Assembly: GCF_014192015.1 (NCBI RefSeq)
Contig: NZ_JACHXJ010000002.1
Location: 744,001 to 808,000 of the forward strand
DNA from: Paenibacillus rhizosphaerae
Lineage (GTDB): Bacteria; Bacillota; Bacilli; Paenibacillales; Paenibacillaceae
Length of the DNA stretch: 64,000 nucleotides
Direction of reading: 5' to 3'
In this document: positions 34,060-43,063 of the stretch, one piece after another
Position numbering within the stretch: the stretch's first letter is position 1
Layout: the number at the start of each line of letters is the position of its first letter
Position numbers and translations under genes: made by a program
The notes under the pieces: generated by a model
The model's input: the letters and a program-made list of their open reading frames with translations, nothing else
Database searches by the model: none
Told to the model about the DNA's origin: nothing

Positions 34060-34884
34060 ATGAAACTCAAATTGATCAAGGCGTTGTGGGGCATGGAGGG
34101 GACGGGCACATTGGAAGAGCAGGTGGCGCGTATCGCTTCCGCCGGTTATGATGGCGTTGAGGCGCCCCTGCCGGCACCTGAGAACGAACAGCGGTTTAAG
34201 GAGCTGCTTGCAAGCCATGGGCTTGATTACGTGGGGATGATTTTTACCGAAGGGCCGGACCACTTTGCGTCTTTCGAAGCCCAATTGGAACGGGCCAAGT
34301 CGTTTGGACCGATCCATGTCACTGCGCATTCCTTAAAGGACTATGTTCCACTGGAAGAGCAGATCGATTATTTCCGGCAGGCCGTACAGCTTGAGCAGCA
34401 GCTCGGCGTGAAAGTGGGCCATGAAACCCACCGGGGCAGGGCTTTGTTTAATCCTTGGGATACGGGAAATGTGCTGAAAGCCGTCCCGGGGCTCGGGCTG
34501 ACGGCCGACTTTAGCCATTGGTGCTGCGTTACCGAATCGACGCTGGAACATTTGGAGAGCGAGTTAGACCTGGCTATCGCCCGCACCGTACATATCCATG
34601 GGCGTGTCGGTTATGCGCAGGGACCTCAAGTCCCGGATCCGCGGGCGCCTGAGTACGCTCATGAAGTCGCGCGGCATTTTGAATGGTGGAACCGGATCGC
34701 CGAAGCGAGGCAGCAAGCCGGTGCCTCCGACCTGACCTTCACGCCGGAATACGGTCCGCCGGGTTATTTGCACACGCTGCCTTTTACCAATCAGCCGGTT
34801 ACGGATTTGTGGCAGGTATGCCGGTGGACGGTAGAACAATACCGTGAAAACTTCGAACGAATCCAATCCGTGAAAATAACCTGA
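34060..34884 (+). CDS. Sugar phosphate isomerase/epimerase-like TIM barrel protein
   Basis: A 274-residue xylose-isomerase-like TIM barrel (AP endonuclease 2 superfamily). Likely metal ligands lie in GHETHRGRALFNP, LTADFSHWC, VHIHGRVGY and FTPEYGPPGY near the C-terminus. GGTGG and AAAAGG precede ATG 34060. A longer frame to 33916 lacks support. It closes the transport and hydrolase unit and is followed by a terminator, so it probably isomerises or epimerises the released sugar. The substrate is unknown. Confidence 0.85.
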   Translation: MKLKLIKALWGMEGTGTLEEQVARIASAGYDGVEAPLPAPENEQRFKELLASHGLDYVGMIFTEGPDHFASFEAQLERAKSFGPIHVTAHSLKDYVPLEEQIDYFRQAVQLEQQLGVKVGHETHRGRALFNPWDTGNVLKAVPGLGLTADFSHWCCVTESTLEHLESELDLAIARTVHIHGRVGYAQGPQVPDPRAPEYAHEVARHFEWWNRIAEARQQAGASDLTFTPEYGPPGYLHTLPFTNQPVTDLWQVCRWTVEQYRENFERIQSVKIT

Positions 34885-34915
34885 CAAACACGACCGCACT
34901 TAAGTAAAAGAATAC

Positions 34916-34958
34916 AAAAGGCTGCCGCATTGCTTCCACAGCATGCGGGCAGCCTTTT
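34916..34958. terminator. Bidirectional terminator after the isomerase gene
   Basis: AAAAGGCTGCC pairs with GGCAGCCTTTT. A run of four A/T residues on both flanks lets it serve the convergent AraC gene as well. Confidence 0.75.
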
Positions 34959-34984
34959 GTCGTATATGCAGGTAGGGAGGGCGA

Positions 34985-35839
34985 TTATTTTCGGTAGAGC
35001 TGCCGGAAAGACTTCGGGGTATGACCGGTATATCGGGCAAAGCTCCGAATGAAATAAGGAAAGGATCCGAATCCCGTCTGCTCGGCGACACGTCCGATGG
35101 GATCGTCGGTATGGATCAGGGTTTGCTTGGCCTGCTCGATCCTGTACCTCGTTAAATATTCCAGCGGCGAACAGCCGAACGTCTTTTTCATACATATGGC
35201 GATGTAATTGGAATGAAAGTGCAGGGCTTCCGACATCCGCTTGTAGCTGACGGACTCCCGGTAGTGCCGGCGAAGAAATTCGCCCGCCAGTTCCGCTACT
35301 TTCAAATGAGGGTTCTGTATTTCTCCCCCTTCGGTCTGCTGCAGCATGGACAGCAAGTCTTGAAAGCAGATCTGCTGCTTCCAGCGGGCGGATACGGTCT
35401 GTTCCGAATGCAGCAGCATCAGCCTGCGGAGCAGCTCTTCCACTTGACTTGGTAGAAGCGGGACTCCCTGCTGAGAGATATAGATCGAGAATTTCTCGAT
35501 CTGGAAGAGCGGATTACCTTCAAATGCCGGAAAAGAGGAATCCTGCTCGGATGCCTCGTTCCAGCTGCCCAAGGTTTGAAAATGCAGCCAGTAAAAATGT
35601 GTTTCATCCAGACAAGGCTTGGCGGTCCGGTGGGACCGGTCCGGCCGAAGGATGGCGTAATGTCCCGCCGGGATGGTTAGCATCGTAAGCTCTTCCTCCA
35701 GAAAGAGGCATCCCCTCGTGACGAAGATCAGGTCAAAAACACCGATGCTGCTGCGGTCCGGATGAGTTCCGCCAATCGGGTAGGTGTCCTCTCCGCAGGT
35801 GACGTAATGAGGCAGCGGCGGGGCTGCAAATTGGAACAT
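34985..35839 (-). CDS. AraC-family regulator, divergent from GH127 gene
   Basis: About 284 residues with an N-terminal ligand half (IPAGHYAILRPDRSHRT) and an AraC domain ending in IGRVAEQTGFGSFPYFIRSFARYTGHTPKSFRQLY. AAAGGAAGA is adjacent to the ATG at 35848 and 9-11 bases from that at 35839, so I use 35839. The open frame continues far upstream to 36067 but that part is not protein-like. It is divergent from the GH127-type gene and is its likely regulator. Confidence 0.87.
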   Translation of the reverse strand: MFQFAAPPLPHYVTCGEDTYPIGGTHPDRSSIGVFDLIFVTRGCLFLEEELTMLTIPAGHYAILRPDRSHRTAKPCLDETHFYWLHFQTLGSWNEASEQDSSFPAFEGNPLFQIEKFSIYISQQGVPLLPSQVEELLRRLMLLHSEQTVSARWKQQICFQDLLSMLQQTEGGEIQNPHLKVAELAGEFLRRHYRESVSYKRMSEALHFHSNYIAICMKKTFGCSPLEYLTRYRIEQAKQTLIHTDDPIGRVAEQTGFGSFPYFIRSFARYTGHTPKSFRQLYRK

Positions 35840-36037
35840 AACGATCATTCTTCCTTTAAGTAGAATTGCTTTTATCATAAAGCATTGATCAAGGCGAAGC
35901 CATATCTTTTGCCACGAGGATGAGGTTGTGATCGGACAAAAACATGTTGTCATCAGGTATCGGTAAATCGTGGGGGACATGATATATTTCATAGCGTTAG
36001 CCGTTGTAAACCGATGACGAAAAGGGAGTGGTGAGCT

Positions 36038-37915
36038 ATGAAATTCGTTAAAACCGCTTTTGAACAACTGCCGCTCGGCGCGATTAAACCTTCAGGTTGG
36101 CTTAAGGATCAATTGATGATTCAAGCAAAAGGTCTTACCGGACATTTGGATGAACATTGGGCAGATGTCGGACCCGAAAACGGGTGGGTCGGAGGCAAGG
36201 GAGAAAGCTGGGAGCGCGGACCGTACTACTTGGACGGACTCCTTCCGCTGGCCTATTTGCTGGATGATGAAAGGTTGATCGCCAAGGCCAACCGGTGGGT
36301 TGAATGGTCGCTATCCAGTCAGCAGGACGATGGCCACTTCGGGCCGAAACGGATCGAAACCGTCAACCATGAGGTCGACAAAGAGCATGACTGGTGGCAT
36401 TACATGATTATGCTGAAGGTCATGATGCAGCATGAGGAAGCGACGAAAGATGAGCGGATCGTTCCCTTTCTGACCAAATTTTTCGGTTATGTACGCCGTA
36501 CCATTGAAGAGAATCCGCTGCGCGGCTGGGCGAAAACCCGGGGAGCTGAAATGCTGCTCTGTCTGATTTGGCTGTATAAAAGAACACGGGATCCTTTGCT
36601 GTTGGAAGTGGCGGAGATCGTGGCCAAGCAGACGACGGACTGGTCCGATATTTTTTATGATTTCCCGTTCTGGCGCAAGGTGGAAGAGTGGGACTGGACG
36701 ACGCATGTGGTGAATGTCGCGATGGGAATCAAGACGCCGGGCGTAATGTATGAGCTGACCGGAGACGCCGACCTGAGGGAGGCCGTGCACCGCGGAATTA
36801 ATTCGTTGATGACGTACCACGGTCAGGCACACGGCATGTTCTCGGGTGACGAATGGCTCTCCGGTACGCATCCGAGCCAGGGCGTCGAGCTGTGCGCCGT
36901 GGTGGAATACATGTTTTCAATGGAGCAGCTGACGCGGATATTCGGCGACGGCAGGTTCGGCGATATTCTTGAAAAAGTAGCGTTTAATGCGCTGCCTGCG
37001 GCAATCTCTCCGGATTGGACTTCCCATCAGTACGATCAGCAGGTGAACCAGATTTTGTGCAACGTCGCTCCCCGCAGCTGGGTGAACGGGCCAGACGCAA
37101 ACCTTTTCGGCCTGGAGCCGCACTTCGGATGCTGCACCGCGAATATGCATCAAGGATGGCCCAAGCTGACCTCGCATTTGTGGATGAAGGACCTTGATGG
37201 CGGGCTTGCGGCCGTCTCCTATGCGCCTTGTACCGTCGAGACGCCGGTTGGTAACGGTTCCTTGGCCAAGCTGGCCGTCAGCGGGGGATATCCCTTCCGG
37301 GACCAAGTCCGCATCTCGGTGACTTTGGAGCGCCCGGAAACCTTTAGTGTTTCCTTGCGGATCCCGTCCTGGTGTACACAGCCTGTCATCAAGATCAATG
37401 GTACCCCGGTGAACGTTCAGACCGAGAACGGTTATGCCAAAATCACCCGGGAGTGGGCGAGTGGAGACGGGATCGAACTGAAGCTGCCGATGACCGTCAT
37501 CACGACGTCGCGCAATCTTTATGCGGTCAGCGTAGAGAGGGGGCCGCTTGTCTATGTGCTGCCGATCCGGGAGCAATGGCAGATGGTGAGGGAGCGTGAA
37601 ATGTTCCACGATTGGGAACTGTACCCGGGATCGGCTTGGAAATACGGTTTGATGGCCGATACCGGCTTTGAGATAACCGAGGCGGATATTCCAAGCCAGC
37701 CATTCTCCGCGGAGGGAGCCCCCGTTCGGATCAAAGCATCGGGGCAGCTGGTCAAAGATTGGAAGATGGAAGGCAACAATGCTGGCACACCGCCCATTCA
37801 TCCCGACTGTAACGGTCAGCCTGTGGCGGAGCTAGAGCTGATCCCTTACGGAAGCGCGCGGCTGCGGATCGGTGAGTTTCCGCTCATCGGCAGCCGGAAG
37901 CGGTTCAAAGAGTAA
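36038..37915 (+). CDS. GH127-type beta-L-arabinofuranosidase-like glycoside hydrolase (DUF1680)
   Basis: A 625-residue protein: an (alpha/alpha)6 barrel over the first 430 residues, then beta-sandwich domains. The zinc-cysteine active site of Bifidobacterium HypBA1 (Glu338, Cys340, Cys417, Cys418) is matched by QGVELCAVVEY (Glu284, Cys286) and FGCCTANMHQGW (Cys365, Cys366), with nearly identical spacing, so Cys365 is the candidate nucleophile. There is no signal peptide, so it acts on imported oligosaccharides. It is flanked by AraC regulators on both sides. The exact sugar is uncertain because GH127 relatives vary. Confidence 0.9.
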   Translation: MKFVKTAFEQLPLGAIKPSGWLKDQLMIQAKGLTGHLDEHWADVGPENGWVGGKGESWERGPYYLDGLLPLAYLLDDERLIAKANRWVEWSLSSQQDDGHFGPKRIETVNHEVDKEHDWWHYMIMLKVMMQHEEATKDERIVPFLTKFFGYVRRTIEENPLRGWAKTRGAEMLLCLIWLYKRTRDPLLLEVAEIVAKQTTDWSDIFYDFPFWRKVEEWDWTTHVVNVAMGIKTPGVMYELTGDADLREAVHRGINSLMTYHGQAHGMFSGDEWLSGTHPSQGVELCAVVEYMFSMEQLTRIFGDGRFGDILEKVAFNALPAAISPDWTSHQYDQQVNQILCNVAPRSWVNGPDANLFGLEPHFGCCTANMHQGWPKLTSHLWMKDLDGGLAAVSYAPCTVETPVGNGSLAKLAVSGGYPFRDQVRISVTLERPETFSVSLRIPSWCTQPVIKINGTPVNVQTENGYAKITREWASGDGIELKLPMTVITTSRNLYAVSVERGPLVYVLPIREQWQMVREREMFHDWELYPGSAWKYGLMADTGFEITEADIPSQPFSAEGAPVRIKASGQLVKDWKMEGNNAGTPPIHPDCNGQPVAELELIPYGSARLRIGEFPLIGSRKRFKE

Positions 37916-37989
37916 TAATATGAGCTGGGGCAGGCAGGGCGGGAATCCCTGCCTGGAAAGGCGTGTGGAATCCGTCCAGGGTTCGTTCC

Positions 37990-38032
37990 AAAGAGAGAGG
38001 CTGCAGGGCATGCGGACATCGCTCTTTTTTTT
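37990..38032 (+). terminator. Weak terminator-like structure after the GH127 gene
   Basis: AAAGAG and CTCTTT arms with a loose GC-rich interior are followed by eight T residues. A separate strong GC hairpin (CAGGCAGGG/CCCTGCCTG, 37931-37955) lies just before it. Confidence 0.4.
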
Positions 38033-38128
38033 GGCTGCAGGGAGCGGTTTAATGGTGTATCATGCTATTAAAACGAGCGGTTCCGATCCGGCAGCGAGAG
38101 GGCCAGAGACTAGGGAGGTTGTGCATCG

Positions 38129-39022
38129 TTGCTTACATTACCCGCCATCCATGCCATGGGGGACATCGCCGTGAAGCCGGGATCCGTTCTCGGGATGCGT
38201 ACGATCGACGATTTCGAATTGGTGTATTTTCCGGCAGGGACCCGAACCGTTTACGACATCGAACGGGGTCCGTTTGCGCTGGATCGTCCCGGAGTCGTGT
38301 TCACCTGCCCCGGAGAACCTCACCGGTACCGGTTTGATCCAAGCCTTCCCACAAGGCATTTATTCGTTCACTTCGAATTTGCGGCGTTCCGGGAAGCTTT
38401 CTGCAGTCCGGACCATGACCGGAAAAATTTCCGCGACTGGTCGGTCATTGCGGGAGGGAGCCTGATTCCCTCAATGCTTAAGCAGATGCTGAAGATCGCG
38501 CATAACAAGCCAGCCGGCTGGCAACAAAGGGCGTCCGTTTTACTGATGGGCGTCCTTGAGGAATGGCAGGCGATCGAGGAAGACGAGGCGAAGTCGTCCG
38601 CTTCGCTGCCCGCTCCCATCATGCGGGCCGTCGATTATATGGAGCAGCAGCTTCACCGCCAGGTGACCATTGAAGAAATCGCGGCCAGCTCGGGCTGGAC
38701 CCATGAGCATTTCACCCGTATGTTCGTCCGCTGGATGGGCATTCCGCCCCAGAAGGCGCTGCTGGAACGCCGCCTCCGGAGAGCCGAACAGCTCCTTATT
38801 CAGGCGGAGCGGACCATCAAGCAGATCGCTTACGATGTCGGGTTTACCGATGAGCATTACTTCTCCCGCATGTTCAAGCGAACCCGGGGGATGACAGCCC
38901 TGGAGTTTCGCGACCGGTTTGCAGATCCTTTGTTCCGTCATTTGGCTGTGATCGAAGAGGAGGAGGCCGCGTATCCTTTGAACCGGCATTTTGTCGTATT
39001 GGATCACGGGGATTCCCGGTAA
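38129..39022 (+). CDS. AraC-family regulator with TTG start
   Basis: A 297-residue regulator. The sensor half contains VVFTCPGEPHRYRF and the AraC domain contains VTIEEIAASSGWTHEHFTRMFVRWMG and IKQIAYDVGFTDEHYFSRMFKRTRGMTALEF. The start is TTG at 38129, ten bases after AGGGAGG; no ATG is well placed. It lies between the GH127 gene and a PhyH-type gene in the same direction and probably controls the latter or the whole locus. Confidence 0.88.
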   Translation: MLTLPAIHAMGDIAVKPGSVLGMRTIDDFELVYFPAGTRTVYDIERGPFALDRPGVVFTCPGEPHRYRFDPSLPTRHLFVHFEFAAFREAFCSPDHDRKNFRDWSVIAGGSLIPSMLKQMLKIAHNKPAGWQQRASVLLMGVLEEWQAIEEDEAKSSASLPAPIMRAVDYMEQQLHRQVTIEEIAASSGWTHEHFTRMFVRWMGIPPQKALLERRLRRAEQLLIQAERTIKQIAYDVGFTDEHYFSRMFKRTRGMTALEFRDRFADPLFRHLAVIEEEEAAYPLNRHFVVLDHGDSR

Positions 39023-39126
39023 AGCGGATATCAAATCCGTCCACCGTTTTCCGGTTCCTCTCCATTGAGAACGCTTACGGAATCCTTCACACTTAAGGTA
39101 ATCAATGTGTGTGGAGGGGATCAACA

Positions 39127-40137
39127 ATGGGGCAGACCTATGTGCCAAAAGCCAAATTAAGAGAGGACCGTTATTATGTAACGGTGGAAGAGTATAAGCA
39201 GTATCAAAGGGATGGATTCGTCATTGTCCGGGGGCTGCTGGATCCGAAGGAAATCGAACAGTACGCCGCGTGGGCAGAACGGCTGCGGATCGAGAATGAA
39301 GGAAAGCGGGGGCAGGCATCCGAGGAGGATACGGACCCGCTGAAAGCGGAGTTCGCCGAGAAAACGCGGGTTCATATGATCTCCCGCCTCTATCCGGAAG
39401 GGGAGCAGCTGATGCTTCATCCCCGGATCCTCGATGTGCTTGAGGCACTTACGGGCCCGGATGTGTATGCCCTGCAGTCCATGATCTTTTTTAATCCTCC
39501 GGGAAAAGGGGGGCAGGGATGGCATCAGGACGCATACTACATCAAAACCCATCCCGACACGCTGATCGGAGCATGGATCGCGCTTGAGGACGCCGATGAA
39601 GAGAACGGCTGCCTGTGGGTGGTTCCCGGCTCCAACCATGAGCCGATTTATCCGCCGCCGGGAGACAATGGAGGAAACGTTCACGCCAGGGGGGCGTTTT
39701 CCGATCTTCATTCCGTCGAGCATGTCAGTCACCTGGATGACGAAGTCAACACGCTGTCCAAGGTGGTGTCCCATTATCCGGACCCGATTCCGGTTCCGTT
39801 GAAGCCTGGGGACGTACTGTTCTTCCATTCACACCTGTTTCACCGCTCCTATCCGAACCGGACGAAGGACCGTTACCGCCGCTCGTATGTGTGCCACTAC
39901 TGCAATGCCCGTTCGTTCGTTCCGTGGGACCATGACGGCTACGAGGGCGACAGCGGGAATTACCGCCAAATCTTGGCGCGCGGACGGACGCATCTGGCTT
40001 ATGCCGAACCGCTATTCGACACGCCGGTTGATATTACGCAGCATGAAGAGATTCCCGAGTCCACCAGCGTGACGATGATGGGGATGGATGACGGCATGAT
40101 GATGCCGGTCGTTCAGGAGAAGGACGAACAGGACTGA
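39127..40137 (+). CDS. Phytanoyl-CoA dioxygenase (PhyH)-family protein
   Basis: A 336-residue Fe(II)/2-oxoglutarate oxygenase. The iron triad is visible as GWHQDAYY (His133, Asp135) and LFHRSYPN (His239), with the 2-oxoglutarate arginine expected in YRRSYVCHY. GGAGGGG eight bases upstream selects ATG 39127. In Paenibacillus-type genomes such proteins often sit in sugar-uptake loci near AraC regulators, as here, and their substrates are mostly unknown. An acidic methionine-rich tail (MMGMDDGMMMP) is unusual. A terminator follows. Confidence 0.9.
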   Translation: MGQTYVPKAKLREDRYYVTVEEYKQYQRDGFVIVRGLLDPKEIEQYAAWAERLRIENEGKRGQASEEDTDPLKAEFAEKTRVHMISRLYPEGEQLMLHPRILDVLEALTGPDVYALQSMIFFNPPGKGGQGWHQDAYYIKTHPDTLIGAWIALEDADEENGCLWVVPGSNHEPIYPPPGDNGGNVHARGAFSDLHSVEHVSHLDDEVNTLSKVVSHYPDPIPVPLKPGDVLFFHSHLFHRSYPNRTKDRYRRSYVCHYCNARSFVPWDHDGYEGDSGNYRQILARGRTHLAYAEPLFDTPVDITQHEEIPESTSVTMMGMDDGMMMPVVQEKDEQD

Positions 40138-40193
40138 ATCCCGTTACCTGGATTTTTTGGAGTCATGAATCAAGGCTGCAGCATCTTTCATAC

Positions 40194-40234
40194 AAAGAAG
40201 AGCCCGGCAACTGTGCCGCGCTCTTCTTTGTTTT
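40194..40234. terminator. Bidirectional terminator between PhyH and hmp
   Basis: AAAGAAGAGC pairs with GCTCTTCTTT, with further CGGCA/TGCCG pairing inside, and GTTTT follows. The two genes are convergent. Confidence 0.8.
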
Positions 40235-40257
40235 GGAGCCGTTTGCCCCCAAACCTG

Positions 40258-41478
40258 CTATTCTTCATCCAGTATGGCGATCGGACTGAAGGCTTCATAA
40301 TGAATGCGCTCCTTGGGGATTTCCAGCTCTTTCAATGCTTGATTGATCGCTTTCATAAAAGAGACGGATCCGCAGAAATAATACACTGCCGGCACGGACG
40401 GAAGAATGGAGCGCAGCCACTGCGCATCGACATAGCCCTTGTGTGAAAAGTTTCCTGAACCTAGGTCTTGCTCGGTTGGAGAGGAATACGCCGTGAAACA
40501 GCGGACATTCGGACGGCTGTTGGCCAGCTCGGCAAGATGCTCCCTGAAGGGATGGTTGTTTCCGTTTGCGGCTGCCTGCACAAAGGTTACTGCGCGGCCT
40601 GGAAATTGATCGGCAACGGTATTGATCATGCTCATCAGGGGAGTAACTCCGATTCCTCCTCCGATGAGGACCAGGTGGTCATCGGTATGGTCCAGGGTAA
40701 AGTCACCTGCCGGCGCAGAAAAGAGGAGGGAATCCCCTTCTTGAATACGGTCATGCAGATCATTCGATACGATGCCGGCCGGTTTTCCCTCGTTTGAGCG
40801 CTCGCGCTTCACGCTGATCCGGTAATAGCTTTCGCCGGGGGTGTCCGAAAGGCTGTAATGACGAATGTGCGTATACTTTTCGCCCGGAACCTGCGCTTTG
40901 ATCGTTAGATATTGACCGGGTTCAAAGCCGGCAAGGGCCTGTTTGTCCGAAGGCTCGAGGTAGAAAGAGGTAATATCGTCGCTTTCGGCTACTTTCCGGT
41001 TAACCGTAAAGCTGCGAAAACCTTCCCACCCTCCGGTCTGTTCCTTTGATTCTTTATAAAGGTCCTGTTCGATTTGAATAAAGGCATCAGCAATATATTC
41101 GTATGCTTTCCCCCATGCCTCGATAATTTCATCTGTCGCTGCACTCCCGAGCACCTCCCTGACCGCCTCGAGAAGCGTCTCTCCCACCAACGGGTACTGC
41201 TCCGGTTTTACGCCGATCGCCCGGTGCTTTTGAGTGACCCTGGTAATGACCGGCATGATGGCATCCAAATTCGTAATATGTTCACCTGCGGCGTATACCG
41301 CATAACCCAATGCCTCCTGCTGCAGCCCGCGCTTCTGGTTGGTTTGGTTGAAGAGGTTGTAAAGGTCCGGAGCTTTGGCAAACAACAATTCGTAGAACTG
41401 TTTTCCGATTTGCTCACTGTGCTGCTTAAGAACCGGCGCTGTCGATTGAATGATCTCGATCGTTTTTGAGTCAAGCAT
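40258..41478 (-). CDS. hmp: Flavohemoprotein, nitric oxide dioxygenase
   Basis: A 406-residue fusion of globin, FAD and NAD domains that converts nitric oxide to nitrate with oxygen and NADPH. Globin residues: Tyr29, Gln53 region and proximal His85 in VTQKHRAIGV. The FAD domain has HIRHYSLSD. The NAD domain has LIGGGIGVTPLMSM and ends with CGSVSFM and IHYEAFSP, the normal family terminus. GGAGG is 11 bases from ATG 41478, which is better than the upstream in-frame ATG at 41499. It is a single gene, convergent with the PhyH gene. Confidence 0.97.
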   Translation of the reverse strand: MLDSKTIEIIQSTAPVLKQHSEQIGKQFYELLFAKAPDLYNLFNQTNQKRGLQQEALGYAVYAAGEHITNLDAIMPVITRVTQKHRAIGVKPEQYPLVGETLLEAVREVLGSAATDEIIEAWGKAYEYIADAFIQIEQDLYKESKEQTGGWEGFRSFTVNRKVAESDDITSFYLEPSDKQALAGFEPGQYLTIKAQVPGEKYTHIRHYSLSDTPGESYYRISVKRERSNEGKPAGIVSNDLHDRIQEGDSLLFSAPAGDFTLDHTDDHLVLIGGGIGVTPLMSMINTVADQFPGRAVTFVQAAANGNNHPFREHLAELANSRPNVRCFTAYSSPTEQDLGSGNFSHKGYVDAQWLRSILPSVPAVYYFCGSVSFMKAINQALKELEIPKERIHYEAFSPIAILDEE

Positions 41479-41750
41479 GTTTGTTGAACCTCCATCCATA
41501 TTTCAATACCAACCATTATCTTGACCGATTTCATTTCGCATTAGTCGAAAATTTTCCAAACCATGGGAGCAGCGTTACAGGGAGTTGGCCAAGAGCGGGA
41601 TATTTTTTTGAGAAAAAGAGGAAAAAGCAAAACTGAGGTAGAATATCCTTGATAGGAACATTTGTTTGCGTGATGTTTTTTATTAACAATCCCCAAAAGG
41701 CAGATCGGATGCCTCGTTGGGACCAGGAAGCGAGGTGAGGTATATGACGG

Positions 41751-42257
41751 ATGCAGACGCCTTACATGAACGTTTGCGAGATGACCGATCCATACGGCAA
41801 TGTGACGGGGATCTGCCATGAAAAATGCAATTCGCTTTTCTACACGCCGGCTCCCGGACCGGTTTCCCCGATGTTTCACCGGATTCTTGCCGTATTTCTT
41901 CCCGTCAGGGATTTGGAATCCTCGATCCGGTGGTACACAAATACGCTTGGTTTTGAGCTGGTAAACCACTGGGGGCAGGGGGCCGATCTCAAGATCGGCA
42001 AGGGAGAAACGATTGTCACCATGATTGTTATGGACGAAGAGACGCATCGTCAAGCGTTGCAGAGGCTGAACGGCCAGGCATATTATTCGCTGCAAACGTC
42101 CAGCATTCACGAAGCTTACCGGCAGCTGTCCCAATTAGGTGTCCCAGCCGAGTCATGCCGGGAACAGGATGGAGTGAACAGGTTTCACATTTGTTCTCCG
42201 GAAGGTTTCATCATTCGTATTTCGGAAAGGGAGCTGATTCAAGTTGTCTCAATATGA
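41751..42257 (+). CDS. VOC (glyoxalase/bleomycin-resistance) protein with partial first domain
   Basis: A 168-residue protein with one complete VOC domain from about residue 42 (HRILAVFLPVRDLESSIRWYTNTLGFEL to FHICSPEGFIIRI). The first 25 residues, NVCEMTDPYGNVTGICHE, read like the C-terminal strand of another VOC domain, so the gene looks like a double-VOC protein that lost most of domain 1. The frame is closed by a stop directly before the ATG. GAGGTGAGG gives acceptable spacing to 41751, so it is probably still translated. It overlaps the next VOC gene by 14 bases. Catalysis versus ligand binding cannot be decided. Confidence 0.75.
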   Translation: MQTPYMNVCEMTDPYGNVTGICHEKCNSLFYTPAPGPVSPMFHRILAVFLPVRDLESSIRWYTNTLGFELVNHWGQGADLKIGKGETIVTMIVMDEETHRQALQRLNGQAYYSLQTSSIHEAYRQLSQLGVPAESCREQDGVNRFHICSPEGFIIRISERELIQVVSI

Positions 42258-43059
42258 AGAAATGATCCGTAAAACCGCGAACCCGCTCGAGAACCGGATT
42301 GCGAGCGTGTTTGTGCATGTCACGAATCTCCGGGAGTCCGCTGAGTGGTACAGCCGCCTGCTGGGTCTCCCGATCAGGGAAGACCGGTTGAACGGCGGAC
42401 CAGTGTACTGGTTTGATTTTCAAGGAACGCATCTGATCCTTGATTCCAATTCGGTGAACAGGCAAAATCCGGATTGGAATCAAGACATGATGCCGCGCAT
42501 GATGTTCCCGGCTATGGACATTGATGAGGCATATCTTTTGATTCGGGAACAAGGCACCCCCCTCTTTGAACCGGAAAGACACGGGCCGATGGCATACTTC
42601 AACTTCCGTGACCCGGAAGGGAACGTACAGATGGCGTGCTGGACCCAGAACCGTGAGGAAGACCCGTCTTTGGCAGGATTAAGCCGAAGTCCGATTTCCC
42701 CGAGAATCGGCGGCGTATTTGTTGACGTGAAGCATATGCCGGCGGCTGCCAAGTGGTATTCGGGCCTGCTTGGTGCGGAATATGATGAAGCGGCTGCCGA
42801 GCAGAGGATTTATTCCGTTCCGACGGCATCCGGGGCCGCGCTTCTGCTTGACCAAAACCGTCATCTGAACGGGGAGTCGTTTTCGGAGCTGTTTTTTTTC
42901 GAAACGGAGGATTTTGACGGGGCACTCCAATTTGTGCGGTCATACGGCTTTGAGCTGGCCGGTGAACCGCAAATCTTCCCTGACCTGAGCGAATTTGCGC
43001 TTCTGGACCCGGATGGGAACCGGATCGTCATTGCGCAAATGAACGAGGGAGGACAATGA
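42244..43059 (+). CDS. Double VOC-domain protein
   Basis: A 271-residue protein made of two VOC domains: residues about 18-135 (IASVFVHVTNLRESAEWYSRLLGLP to FNFRDPEGNVQMACW) and about 152-265 (IGGVFVDVKHMPAAAKWYSGLLG to FALLDPDGNRIVIAQ). The start is TTG at 42244 after AAAGGGAG; an in-frame ATG at 42262 is an alternative. Each domain keeps the terminal glutamate-type strand only partly, so metal binding is unsure. It overlaps the gene before and is four bases from the gene after, so all are translated together. Relatives bind antibiotics or act as dioxygenases and glyoxalases. Confidence 0.85.
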   Translation: MSQYEEMIRKTANPLENRIASVFVHVTNLRESAEWYSRLLGLPIREDRLNGGPVYWFDFQGTHLILDSNSVNRQNPDWNQDMMPRMMFPAMDIDEAYLLIREQGTPLFEPERHGPMAYFNFRDPEGNVQMACWTQNREEDPSLAGLSRSPISPRIGGVFVDVKHMPAAAKWYSGLLGAEYDEAAAEQRIYSVPTASGAALLLDQNRHLNGESFSELFFFETEDFDGALQFVRSYGFELAGEPQIFPDLSEFALLDPDGNRIVIAQMNEGGQ

Positions 43060-43063
43060 GGAC

